A stretch of DNA of 64,000 nt from Streptomyces physcomitrii (GTDB taxonomy: Bacteria > Actinomycetota > Actinomycetes > Streptomycetales > Streptomycetaceae): the NCBI RefSeq assembly GCF_012273655.1, contig NZ_JAAWWP010000002.1, positions 253,650 to 317,649 on the forward strand, in the 5' to 3' direction. Under the pieces are notes generated by a model, which searched no databases, was not told where the DNA came from, and saw only the letters and a program-made list of their open reading frames with translations. The translations under genes were made by a program, and so were the position numbers. Below are positions 43,235 through 51,780 of the stretch, piece by piece; position 1 is the stretch's first letter, and each line of letters opens with the position of its first letter.

Positions 43235-46200
43235 ATGGCAGGGCGAGAGTTGTCCCGAGCGGAGTTCGTAAAGCGTCGGCGCGCCTCCCGCTTCGTCGGG
43301 CGGCAGGGGGAGCTGAGAGTTTTCCAGGCGAACCTGGAAGGCGGCACCGGTGCCGCTGACTACCAGGTCCTGTTCCATGTGCGCGGGATCGCGGGGGTCG
43401 GCAAGACCTCGTTGACGCGGCAGTGGGACAGCCTGGCTCGTGATCAGTTCGCGGCGGTGACCGCGTGGGTCGACGAAGAAGTGCACAGTGCCGTGGAGGC
43501 CATGACCGCGATCAGCGAGCAACTCGGCCGACAGGGCTGGGCGTTGAAGGGCCTGGACAAGCAGCTCGCGACCTACCGGCAACGTCGGCACGAGGCGGAG
43601 CTGGAGGCGGCAAGCCTGTCGGCAACCGGAGCAGAGGGCCAGGAACCGTCGGCGTCCGCCTCCAGCACCGTGATCACGCAGTTGGGCTTGGCGGGCTTGA
43701 GCACGGTGCCGGGACTGGGGTCGTTCACAGGAGCGTTCGACGCCAAGGAGATGGCGCAGGCGACCGATCGGCTGCGCGTGGCACTCCGCTCGCGTTTCCG
43801 CAGCCACGAGGATGCGGAACTGGTGCTGGCGCCGCTGCGCGTGCTGACTCCCTTATTCGTCCGGGAGCTGGCCGAGGTCGCGCGGCGCACTCCGTGGGTG
43901 GTGCTGTTCTTCGACACCTACGAGCAGACCGGACCGATGCTGGACGGTTGGCTGAGCGGTTTGCTGATCGAGAACGAGTACGGCGAACTGCCGCTGAACG
44001 TGGTCGTCGTGCTGTCCGGGCAGAGCGTTCTGGAAGCCCGCCACTGGGCGGACTGCCTGGACATGATCGCTTCGGTGCCGCTGGAGATCTTCAGCGAGGA
44101 CGAAGCCCGGCAACTGCTGGCGCGCAAGGGCATCACCCAGAGCCGACTGGTGGAGATGATCCTGGAGCTGTCCGGGCGCCTGCCGGTTCTGGTCGACACC
44201 CTCGCGCAGGCCCCGCCCGGCGACCCCGAAGAGATCGGCGACCCCGCCGACACCGCCGTCGAGCGCTTCCTGAAATGGATCCCCGACACCGCCAGACGAA
44301 CCATGGTCCTGGCCTGTGCCCTGCCCCTGCATCTGAACGAGGACATCCACCGCACCGCTGTCGGCGCATCCGGACCCGAGGGGTACGCGTGGCTGCGTGG
44401 CCTGCCTTTCGTCACCGGGCACGCCGGCCGCTCTCGCTACCACCAAGTCGTGCGCACCCAGATGCTCCGTGTCCAGCGCGCCCTCTCCCCCACCCAGTGG
44501 GCCGAGGACCACACACGCCTCGCCCAGGCCTTCGGACAATGGCGCGAAGCCCTGGAGACCAGCCTTTCGGCAGAGGACCACTGGGACGACCCGAACTGGC
44601 GTGATCTCCGCCTCAACCAGACCTACCACCAGTTGTGCGCGCACCCGCGTACTGCCCTGCCGGACGCACTCCACGAGATCACCCAGGCATGCGATCACGG
44701 GACAGCGGCCCTGAGCCGCTGGGCTCAGACACTCGTCCAGGCCGGTGGCGACATCGACTCCCGCGATCTCTCCCAGCTGGGTCAGAAGCTTCAGGACCTC
44801 ACCGGCGAATCCGCCGGTGTCATCCCCGCCCTGACATTGATCCTCACCGGATCAGGCGCCACCACTGCCACCCGAGCACTCGCCCACAGCATCCGAGGCC
44901 GAGAACACCGCGAAGCCGAAGACTACGAAGCCGCCCTCACCGACTACAACACCGCCCTTCACCACGACCCGAACCTCGCGAGGGCTCACTCAGGCCGTGG
45001 AGTGACGCATCTGCTGATGAATCGCTTAGCGGAAGCCCGCAACGACCTCGACCGCTCCGTCGAGTTGGACCCGGACGACACGTGGGCCGTCCTGATGCTC
45101 AGTTTGATCTACCGGATCACCGGGCGGGGTTCAGAGGCCCTCGCAGATCTGAACCGTGTCATCGAGCGCGAACCTGACTACGCCTTCGCCATCGCCAGCC
45201 GCGGCCAGACCTACCGGCTGATGGAACGCTACGACGACGCACTCACCGACCTCAACCGCGCCATCGAACTCGACCCCGGCGAAGCCTGGACCATCACCGA
45301 CCGCGCTGAGACCTACCGGCTGACGGGGCACTACGACGACGCACTCACCGACTTCGACCGCGCCATCGAACTCGACCCCGACTACGCCTTCGCCATCGGC
45401 AGCCGCGGCCAGACCTACCAGCTGACGGGGCACTACGACAACGCACTCACCGACCTCAACCGCGCCATCGAACTCGACCCCGACACTGCCTGGACCATCG
45501 CCAGCCGCGGTGAGACCTACCGGCTGACGGGACGCTACGACGACGCACTCACCGACTTCGACCGCGCCATCGAACTCGACCCCGACTACGCCTTCGCCAT
45601 CGGCAGCCGCGGCCAGACCTACCGGCTGACGGGGCACTACGACAACGCACTCACCGACCTCAACCGCGCCATCGAACTCGACCCCGACACTGCCTGGACC
45701 ATCGCCGCCCGCGGTGAGACCTACCGGCTGACGGGGCACTACGACAACGCACTCACCGACTTCGACCACGCCATCGAACTCAACCCCGACGACGCCTTCG
45801 CCATCGCCAGCCGCGGCCAGACCTACCAGCTGACGGGGCACTACGACAACGCACTCACCGACCTCAACCGCGCCATCGAACTCAACCCCGACTACCTCTT
45901 CGCCATCGGTAGCCGCGGTGAGACCTACCGGCTGATGGGACACTACGACGACGCACTCACCGACTTCGACCGCGCCATCGAACTCGACCCCGACTACGCC
46001 TTCGCCATCGCCAGCCGCGGCCAGACCTACCGGCTGACGGGGCACTACGACAACGCACTCACCGACCTCAACCGCGCCATCGAACTCGACCCCGACGAAG
46101 CCTGGACCATCGCCGCCCGCGGTGAGACCTACCGGCTGACGGGGCACTACGACAACGCACTCACCGACTTCGACCGCGCCATCGAACTCAACCCCGACTA

Positions 46201-47686
46201 CGCCTTCGCCATCGCCAGCCGCGGCCAGACCTACCAGCTGACGGGGCACTACGACAACGCACTCACCGACCTCAACCGCGCCATCGAACTCAACCCCGAC
46301 TACCTCTTCGCCATCGCCAGCCGCGGCCAGACCTACCAGCTGACGGGGCACTACGACAACGCACTCACCGACCTCAACCGCGCCATCGAACTCAACCCCG
46401 ACTACCTCTTCGCCATCGCCAGCCGCGGCCAGACCTACCAGCTGATGGGACGCTACGACGACGCACTCACCGACTTCGACCGCGCCATCGAACTCGACCC
46501 CGACTACGCCTTCGCCATCGCCAGCCGCGGCCAGACCTACCGGCTGACGGGGCACTACGACAACGCACTCACCGACCTCAACCGCGCCATCGAACTCGAC
46601 CCCGACGAAGCCTGGACCATCGCCGCCCGCGGTGAGACCTACCGGCTGACGGGGCACTACGACAACGCACTCACCGACTTCGACCGCGCCATCGAACTCA
46701 ACCCCGACTACCTCTTCGCCATCGCCAGCCGCGGTGAGACCTACCAGCTGATGGGACGCTACGACAACGCACTCACCGACTTCGACCGCGCCATCGAACT
46801 CAACCCCGACGACGCCTTCGCCATCGCCATCCGCGGCCACACCTACCGGCTGATGGGACGCTACGACAACGCACTCACCGACCTCAACCACGCCATCGAA
46901 CTCGACCCCGACGACGCCTTCGCCATCGCCATCCGCGGTGAGACCTACCAGCGGATGGAACGCTACGACGACGCACTCACCGACTTCGACCGCGCCATCG
47001 AACTCGACCCCGACGACGCCTTCGTCATCGCCATCCGCGGCCACACCTACCGGCTGATGGGACGCTACGACGACGCACTCACCGACCTCAACCACGCCAT
47101 CGAACTCGACCCCGACGACGCATTCGCCATCGCCATCCGCGGCCACACCTACCAGCGGACGGGACGCTACGACGACGCACTCACCGACCTCAACCACGCC
47201 ATCGAACTCAACCCCGACACCGCCTGGACCATCGACAGCCGCGGCCAGACCTACCGGCTGATGGGACGCTACGACGACGCACTCACCGACTTCGACCGCG
47301 CCATCGAGCTGGATGGGGAGAACGGCTGGGCTGTTCTGGAAAGTGCTGTGGTTCTGCGGCTTCAAGGGCTGCCGGAAGGGGATGCCCGGTGGCAGCGTGC
47401 CGTGGAACTCTTCGCGGCCGCCGCGGCGGAAGAGGGCGCGGGCGCGAGGTCGGCAGGGAATCTGTTGGTGGGTCTGTGCGGTCTCCCTGACTGGGGTCGC
47501 GCTCAAGAGCAGTTGGAAGCGCTTCTGCGTGCCGCTCCGCACAGGTACGCCATCGAGGAAGTGCTCCGCGACTTGGCAGACCTTCGGAGCGCGCTTCCTG
47601 TGGAGGCCGGACAACTCGACCCCCTTGTGCATCGTCTGCGAGAGGCCTTGGAACAGACGACTCAGGATTCTGAGCAGGAGACCTGA
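43235..47686 (+). CDS. STAND-type NTPase with long tetratricopeptide repeat array
   Basis: A 1,483-residue cytoplasmic protein. Residues 30-330 form a STAND/NB-ARC-like ATPase: Walker A GIAGVGKTS (Lys57), Walker B VVLFFDTYE (Asp227), and a GxP motif in LSGRLPVLV. A helical winged region follows. From residue 570 there are three divergent TPR units, then 21 almost identical 34-residue units (656-1369), then a 114-residue helical C-terminus. There is no N-terminal effector domain: the NTPase begins within 20 residues of the start. Leu207 and Leu598 use TTA codons, tying expression to the bldA tRNA. GGAGG lies about six bases before the ATG. It is a lone gene. It could be a ligand-triggered signal or defence switch; no effector partner is seen, so the function is open. 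Confidence 0.88.
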   Translation: MAGRELSRAEFVKRRRASRFVGRQGELRVFQANLEGGTGAADYQVLFHVRGIAGVGKTSLTRQWDSLARDQFAAVTAWVDEEVHSAVEAMTAISEQLGRQGWALKGLDKQLATYRQRRHEAELEAASLSATGAEGQEPSASASSTVITQLGLAGLSTVPGLGSFTGAFDAKEMAQATDRLRVALRSRFRSHEDAELVLAPLRVLTPLFVRELAEVARRTPWVVLFFDTYEQTGPMLDGWLSGLLIENEYGELPLNVVVVLSGQSVLEARHWADCLDMIASVPLEIFSEDEARQLLARKGITQSRLVEMILELSGRLPVLVDTLAQAPPGDPEEIGDPADTAVERFLKWIPDTARRTMVLACALPLHLNEDIHRTAVGASGPEGYAWLRGLPFVTGHAGRSRYHQVVRTQMLRVQRALSPTQWAEDHTRLAQAFGQWREALETSLSAEDHWDDPNWRDLRLNQTYHQLCAHPRTALPDALHEITQACDHGTAALSRWAQTLVQAGGDIDSRDLSQLGQKLQDLTGESAGVIPALTLILTGSGATTATRALAHSIRGREHREAEDYEAALTDYNTALHHDPNLARAHSGRGVTHLLMNRLAEARNDLDRSVELDPDDTWAVLMLSLIYRITGRGSEALADLNRVIEREPDYAFAIASRGQTYRLMERYDDALTDLNRAIELDPGEAWTITDRAETYRLTGHYDDALTDFDRAIELDPDYAFAIGSRGQTYQLTGHYDNALTDLNRAIELDPDTAWTIASRGETYRLTGRYDDALTDFDRAIELDPDYAFAIGSRGQTYRLTGHYDNALTDLNRAIELDPDTAWTIAARGETYRLTGHYDNALTDFDHAIELNPDDAFAIASRGQTYQLTGHYDNALTDLNRAIELNPDYLFAIGSRGETYRLMGHYDDALTDFDRAIELDPDYAFAIASRGQTYRLTGHYDNALTDLNRAIELDPDEAWTIAARGETYRLTGHYDNALTDFDRAIELNPDYAFAIASRGQTYQLTGHYDNALTDLNRAIELNPDYLFAIASRGQTYQLTGHYDNALTDLNRAIELNPDYLFAIASRGQTYQLMGRYDDALTDFDRAIELDPDYAFAIASRGQTYRLTGHYDNALTDLNRAIELDPDEAWTIAARGETYRLTGHYDNALTDFDRAIELNPDYLFAIASRGETYQLMGRYDNALTDFDRAIELNPDDAFAIAIRGHTYRLMGRYDNALTDLNHAIELDPDDAFAIAIRGETYQRMERYDDALTDFDRAIELDPDDAFVIAIRGHTYRLMGRYDDALTDLNHAIELDPDDAFAIAIRGHTYQRTGRYDDALTDLNHAIELNPDTAWTIDSRGQTYRLMGRYDDALTDFDRAIELDGENGWAVLESAVVLRLQGLPEGDARWQRAVELFAAAAAEEGAGARSAGNLLVGLCGLPDWGRAQEQLEALLRAAPHRYAIEEVLRDLADLRSALPVEAGQLDPLVHRLREALEQTTQDSEQET
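45200..47341 (+). repeat. 21 tandem 102-bp units coding for TPRs
   Basis: Twenty-one units of exactly 102 bp in register, each coding for RG-x-TY-x5-YD-x-ALTD-type TPRs. Units 11 (46220-46321) and 12 (46322-46423) are base-identical, as are units 9 (46016-46117) and 14 (46526-46627). Two kinds alternate along most of the array: ALTDLN (L) and ALTDFD (F). The alternation breaks at units 11-12, 15-16 and 19-20. Confidence 0.95.
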
Positions 47687-47711
47687 TCCGCTGAGCCCCC
47701 GGCCCCGGACC

Positions 47712-49106
47712 TCACCCCACCGCCCGGCACAGGGCCTGGAGTGCCCCCTGCCAGGCGTGGTCCGGTGGGGTGCCGTAGCCGACGACGAGGGCGTCCGGGG
47801 TCTCGCCGGTTGCCGCCGGGTGGCGGTAGGCGCGCAGGCCGGAGACGGCGAGTCCGTGCCAGGCGGCGGAGCGGAGCACCGACTGCTCGGTGCCCGGCGG
47901 GAGTTCGAGCACCGCGTGCAGTCCGGCGGCGATCCCGCGGGGCCGCACCCGGGGCGCGTGCGCGGCGAGGGCGGCGACGAGCTGGTCGCGGCGGCGCCGG
48001 TAGCGCAGCCGCATCGCGCGCACCTGGCGGTCGTAGGCGCCGGAGTCGAGGAACTCCGCGAGGGTGAGCTGGTCCGGTGTCCCGCAGGCCCAGTCGCGGG
48101 TGCCCCGGGCGGCGGCGACCGCGTCGGCGAGCGGGCGGGGCAGCACCATCCAGCCGAGCCGGAGCCCGGGGGCGAGGGATTTGCTGACGGTGCCGAGGTA
48201 GACGACGCGTTCGGGGTCGAGGCCCTGGAGGGCGCCGACGGGCTGGCGGTCGTAGCGGAACTCCCCGTCGTAGTCGTCCTCCAGGATCAGCCCGCCGGTG
48301 CGGCGGGCCCAGTCGAGGACGGCGGCCCGGCGGTCGGGGCTGAGCGGGTCGCCCATCGGGAACTGGTGGGCGGTGGTCAGCAGGGCCGCGCCCGGGTTCC
48401 GTTCGTCGAGCGGGCCGGGGTCCGTGCCGAGCCGGTCGAAGGGGAGCGGGCGGGTGGCCAGTCCGCCGCGTTCCAGGATCCGCCGGTGGTCGGCGACCCC
48501 GTAGGACTCGGTCGCCACCTCGCGTACGCCACGGGCCCGCAGCACCTCGTCGAGGAGGACCAGGGCGTGCGCGAACCCGGCGCAGATGACGAGGCGTTCG
48601 GGGTCGGCGTGCACCCCGCGCGCCCGGGGCAGATAGGCGGCGAGCGCGGCGCGCAGCTCGGGCCTGCCGCGCGGGTCGGAGTAGCCGAAGGCCTCGTTGG
48701 GGGCGTGGGTGAGGGCCTTGCGGGCGGCCTTGAGCCAGGCGGTGCGCGGGAAGGCGGCCAGATCGGGGAAGCCGGGGCGCAGGTCGTGCACCGGCCCGGC
48801 CGGGGCGGTGGGCAGCGCGGGCGCGGCCTCGGGCCTCGGCACCGCGCGGGCGGCGACCCGGGTGCCGGAGCCCTGGCGGGCGGTGAGCCAGCCCTCGGCG
48901 ACCAGATCGGCGTAGGCCTCGGCGACGGTGTTGCGGGCGATGCCCAGGTCGGCGGCGAGGCCGCGGGAGGAGGGCAGCCGGGTGCCGGGGGCGAGCCGGC
49001 CGCCGCGTACCGCCTCGCGCAGGGTGTGGGTGAGCCCGGCGCGCAGGCCCGGTCCGGAGGGTTCCAGATGCAGGTCCACGCCGAGAGTGGCCCAGGATTT
49101 AGCCAT
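47712..49106 (-). CDS. MocR-type PLP-dependent transcriptional regulator
   Basis: A 464-residue regulator with an N-terminal GntR winged helix (about 18-85: LRAGLTHTLREAVRGGRLAPGTRLPSSRGLAADLGIARNTVAEAYADLVAEGWL) and a C-terminal aminotransferase class I-like domain. That domain has the NEAFGYSDPRGRPELRAALAAYL stretch, ILEDDYDGEFRYDRQP and the probable PLP lysine in YLGTVSKSLAPGLRLGW. There is no ribosome binding site; TATGGT lies about eight bases before the ATG, so the mRNA may be leaderless. It is divergent from the AhpD-like gene 47 bases away and probably regulates it. Confidence 0.93.
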   Translation of the reverse strand: MAKSWATLGVDLHLEPSGPGLRAGLTHTLREAVRGGRLAPGTRLPSSRGLAADLGIARNTVAEAYADLVAEGWLTARQGSGTRVAARAVPRPEAAPALPTAPAGPVHDLRPGFPDLAAFPRTAWLKAARKALTHAPNEAFGYSDPRGRPELRAALAAYLPRARGVHADPERLVICAGFAHALVLLDEVLRARGVREVATESYGVADHRRILERGGLATRPLPFDRLGTDPGPLDERNPGAALLTTAHQFPMGDPLSPDRRAAVLDWARRTGGLILEDDYDGEFRYDRQPVGALQGLDPERVVYLGTVSKSLAPGLRLGWMVLPRPLADAVAAARGTRDWACGTPDQLTLAEFLDSGAYDRQVRAMRLRYRRRRDQLVAALAAHAPRVRPRGIAAGLHAVLELPPGTEQSVLRSAAWHGLAVSGLRAYRHPAATGETPDALVVGYGTPPDHAWQGALQALCRAVG

Positions 49107-49153
49107 GGAAGTGGACCATACCGCCGGGTCACCGACGATTTAGCGTAAAGGGC

Positions 49154-49696
49154 ATGACCACCGAGAACGACACCGCGAAGACCCCCGCCCGTACCGCCCG
49201 CAAGACCACCGACGCCCGCTTCTCGGCCGAGCAGCCGACCCGCCTGGACTGGACGAAGCTGCGGCCCGACGTCTACAAGGCCCTGGCCACCCTGGAGCAG
49301 GTCTCCCGGGTCGGCCTGGAGCCGGACCTGCTGCACCTGGTGCGGACGCGCGCCTCCCAGCTGAACCACTGCGCCTTCTGCGTCGACATGCACACCAAGG
49401 ACGCGCTGGCCGCCGGGGAGACCGTGCAGCGTCTGATGCACCTCGGCACGCTGGAGGAGTCCCCGCACTTCTACACGGAGCGGGAGCTGGCGGCCCTGGA
49501 GTTGACCGAGGCGGTGACCGTGCTCACCGACGGCTTCGTCCCGGACGAGGTCTGGGGGCGGGCCGCCGCGCACTTCGACGAGGAGGAGCTGACCGGGCTG
49601 CTCGCCGCGATCGTCGCGATCAACGCCTGGAACCGCTACGGCGTCGCGACCCGCATGCGCGCGGGTGACTACAAGGCGGGCGACGTCCACCACTGA
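49154..49696 (+). CDS. Carboxymuconolactone decarboxylase / AhpD-like protein
   Basis: A 180-residue protein of the CMD/AhpD fold. The redox motif is NHCAFCVDMHTKDA, a CxxC followed by the conserved His. A helical C-terminal half (ELTEAVTVLTDGFVPDEVWGRA, LTGLLAAIVAINAWNRYGVATR) completes it. Members use the dithiol to reduce peroxides or hydroperoxide-reductase partners. AAAGG precedes the ATG. The divergent MocR regulator probably controls it. The first 25 residues are Thr/Lys/Arg-rich and likely disordered. Confidence 0.92.
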   Translation: MTTENDTAKTPARTARKTTDARFSAEQPTRLDWTKLRPDVYKALATLEQVSRVGLEPDLLHLVRTRASQLNHCAFCVDMHTKDALAAGETVQRLMHLGTLEESPHFYTERELAALELTEAVTVLTDGFVPDEVWGRAAAHFDEEELTGLLAAIVAINAWNRYGVATRMRAGDYKAGDVHH

Positions 49697-49788
49697 GGGC
49701 GCGGCGGCCCGGGCGCAGAGACGCGCAGACGCAGAAAGGCACGGACACACCAGACGCCCGTACGCACGAGAGGTCCGGACACACGAGA

Positions 49789-49858
49789 GGCGAGGAGTCG
49801 GTCCTCCTCGCCACTCTCAAGGTATAGCGCACAGGGGGGCTTGCGGCAAGGCCCCCCT
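49789..49858 (+). terminator. Two consecutive hairpins between the AhpD-like and GT1 genes
   Basis: GGCGAGGAG pairs with CTCCTCGCC (49789-49812, 9 bp), then AGGGGGGC pairs with GCCCCCCT (49833-49858, 8 bp). Together they look like a terminator for the AhpD-like gene. TATAGC lies between them at 49823-49828, so the second could instead be part of the GT1 leader. Confidence 0.5.
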
Positions 49859-49912
49859 TGTCCCGCAGAATCAGCGGCTCAAAGCCATGACCTGCGGAAA
49901 TGGGAGTGCTAA

Positions 49913-51133
49913 GTGCGTGTGCTGTTGACGTCGTGGGGGTCGCGCGGGGATGTCGAACCGCTGGCCGGGCTGGCCGTCGCCCTGCGGGAGCTGGGCGCCG
50001 AGGCGCGGGTGGCGGCGCCGCCGGACGAGGAGTTCCGGGTGCTCCTGGAGCGGGCCGGGGTGCCGCTGGTGCCGCTCGGCCCGACGGTGGCCTCGATCGT
50101 CGTACGACCCAAGCCGCCGACCCATGCGGACGCCTTCCGGCTGGCGCCCGAGCTGGTCACCGCCCGCTTCGAGACGCTGCTGCCGGCGGCCGAGGACTGC
50201 GAGCTGGTCCTGGCGACGGGGCTGATGCCCGCCGGGGCGCGGGACGTGGCCGAGAAGCTGGGCATCCGCTACCGGCTGGCCTGCTTCCACACCCTGGGTC
50301 TGCCCTCCCGGCACTTCCCGCCGGGGGCGCGGCCCGGCAAGCAGTCCGCCGAGGGCGAGACCGACAACCGGGTGCTGTGGCGCCAGGACGCGGAGCGGGT
50401 GAACGCCCTGTACGGGGAGGCGCTGAACCGGCACCGGGCGGAGCTGGGCCTGCCGCCCGTCGACGACGTCCGCGGGCATGTCCTCGGCGACCGGCCGATG
50501 CTGGCCGCGGACCCGCTGCTCTGGCCGGGGCAGGACCGGACCGATCTCGAACTGGAGCAGACCGGCGCCTGGATCCTGCCCGACACCCGTCCCCTCCCGG
50601 ACGGTCTGGCCGAGTTCCTGGACGCGGGCGAGCCGCCCGTCTACGTGGGCTTCGGCAGCATGGCCGCCTTCGCCCCCAAGGACATCGCCCGGGTGGCGAC
50701 CGAGGCGGGCCGGGCGCTGGGCCGCCGGGTGCTGCTCGCCTCCGGCTGGGCGGGACTGACCGCGATCGACGAGGCGGAGGACTGCTTCGTGGTCGGTGAC
50801 GTCAACCAGCAGGCGCTCTTCCCCCGGGTGGCCGCCGTCGTGCACCACGGCGGCGCGGGCACCACGCAGGCGGCGGCCCGCGCTGGGGCGCCGCAACTGG
50901 TGGTCCCCCGCATCGCGGACCAGCCGTCCTGGGCCGCCCGGGTGGCCGAACTGGGCATCGGCACCGCCCATCCGGACCCGGAGCCGACGGTGGAGTCCCT
51001 CTCGGCCGCGCTCGCCGGAGCCCTTGCCCCGGCCGTCCGGGAGCGGGCCGCGACCGTCGCCGGGACGATCCGCCACGACGGCGCCCAGGTGGCGGCCCGG
51101 CTGCTGCTCGACGGGGCGGACCGGCCGGCCTGA
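49913..51133 (+). CDS. GT1-family (UGT-type) glycosyltransferase
   Basis: A 406-residue GT-B glycosyltransferase. It opens with MRVLLTSWGSRGDVEPLAGLAVALRELG, typical of sterol/antibiotic glucosyltransferases. It ends with VYVGFGSMAAF, FVVGDVNQQALFPRVAAVVHHGGAGTT, the nucleotide-sugar-binding PSPG-like region, and PQLVVPRIADQPSWAARV. The start is GTG, with GGGAG six bases upstream. It glycosylates a small lipophilic acceptor, in natural product tailoring or drug inactivation. The acceptor is not predictable. Confidence 0.92.
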   Translation: MRVLLTSWGSRGDVEPLAGLAVALRELGAEARVAAPPDEEFRVLLERAGVPLVPLGPTVASIVVRPKPPTHADAFRLAPELVTARFETLLPAAEDCELVLATGLMPAGARDVAEKLGIRYRLACFHTLGLPSRHFPPGARPGKQSAEGETDNRVLWRQDAERVNALYGEALNRHRAELGLPPVDDVRGHVLGDRPMLAADPLLWPGQDRTDLELEQTGAWILPDTRPLPDGLAEFLDAGEPPVYVGFGSMAAFAPKDIARVATEAGRALGRRVLLASGWAGLTAIDEAEDCFVVGDVNQQALFPRVAAVVHHGGAGTTQAAARAGAPQLVVPRIADQPSWAARVAELGIGTAHPDPEPTVESLSAALAGALAPAVRERAATVAGTIRHDGAQVAARLLLDGADRPA

Positions 51134-51474
51134 GCCCCGCCCTCGTCGGCAGCCGCCGCCACCGGTAGGGGTCGCGGACGGCGAACCGGGCGGGTACGGG
51201 GCCGGGTTGTACCTCTGCGGAACAGCGCGCGGCCGATCACGGCCCGACGCGCGGGGTAGAGAGAAGAGGCGGGGAGAAGGGATCGGAGAAGCCGGTCACA
51301 CACCCGGACACAGCACACGCGTCACCGGCCCCTGAGCGGGCTGGTGACGCGCGGCGAGAACGCTTCCTGCTGCCATGCCCAAGACCCTAGGCGTGGCAGT
51401 ACGCGGTGATCCATGTACGCCGTGTGAAATGTACGGCGCGGTCAACTCCCCTGCGGAGGAGGCGAGTTGTTCCG
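51134..51474. other. Gene-free stretch with a terminator
   Basis: About 340 bases between converging genes. It contains the strong hairpin at 51318-51351 and a second, weaker one (GCCATGCC paired with GGCGTGGC, about 51373-51398). Nothing protein-like is seen. Confidence 0.5.
51318..51351. terminator. Hairpin terminator between converging genes
   Basis: CGCGTCACCGGCCC pairs with GGGCTGGTGACGCG (14 bp, one G-U pair) around a 6-base loop, between the GT1 and DUF397 genes. Confidence 0.75.
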
Positions 51475-51780
51475 TCAGCCGGCGACGGCGAAGGAGAGGA
51501 AGGCGGTCCAGGCAGCGGCCGGTACGGCGAACTGCGGGCTGGACTCGCCGAGTTTGGAGTCACGGAGGTGGATCGTCTGGGGGCAGGCGGCCACCTCTAC
51601 GCAGGCGCCGCCCTCGGAGTCGCTGTGGCTGGACTTGTGCCAGTCCAGGGCTACTTCAAGGCAGTCGCCGCCCTGGTTGTCGCTGTAGCTGGACTTGTGC
51701 CAGTCCAGAGCTACTTCAAGGCAGTTCCCGCCCTGGTTATCGCTGTAGCTGGACTTGAACCAGTGCAGCCGACTGTTCAT
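51475..51780 (-). CDS. DUF397 protein with three tandem motif copies
   Basis: A 101-residue small acidic protein. DUF397 proteins normally have one WxKSSYS...CVEVA unit. Here three 20-residue copies lie in tandem: HWFKSSYSDNQGGNCLEVA, LDWHKSSYSDNQGGDCLEVA and LDWHKSSHSDSEGGACVEVA. The usual IHLRDSK and FAVPAAAWTAFLSFAV end follows. The start overlaps the stop of the XRE gene by 4 bases (ATGA), the standard WhiJ-type arrangement in which the XRE and DUF397 proteins act together. Confidence 0.92.
   Translation of the reverse strand: MNSRLHWFKSSYSDNQGGNCLEVALDWHKSSYSDNQGGDCLEVALDWHKSSHSDSEGGACVEVAACPQTIHLRDSKLGESSPQFAVPAAAWTAFLSFAVAG
51610..51775. repeat. 60-bp tandem repeat within the DUF397 gene
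   Basis: Nearly identical 60-base units coding for the DUF397 motif; CTGGACTTGTGCCAGTCCAG recurs at 51630 and 51690. Confidence 0.85.

Noticed and set aside
45200..47341. Regular 102-bp repeats as a possible CRISPR or other non-coding array
   Set aside because: The repeats are in frame, keep an open reading frame throughout and encode canonical 34-residue TPRs. There are no unique spacers.
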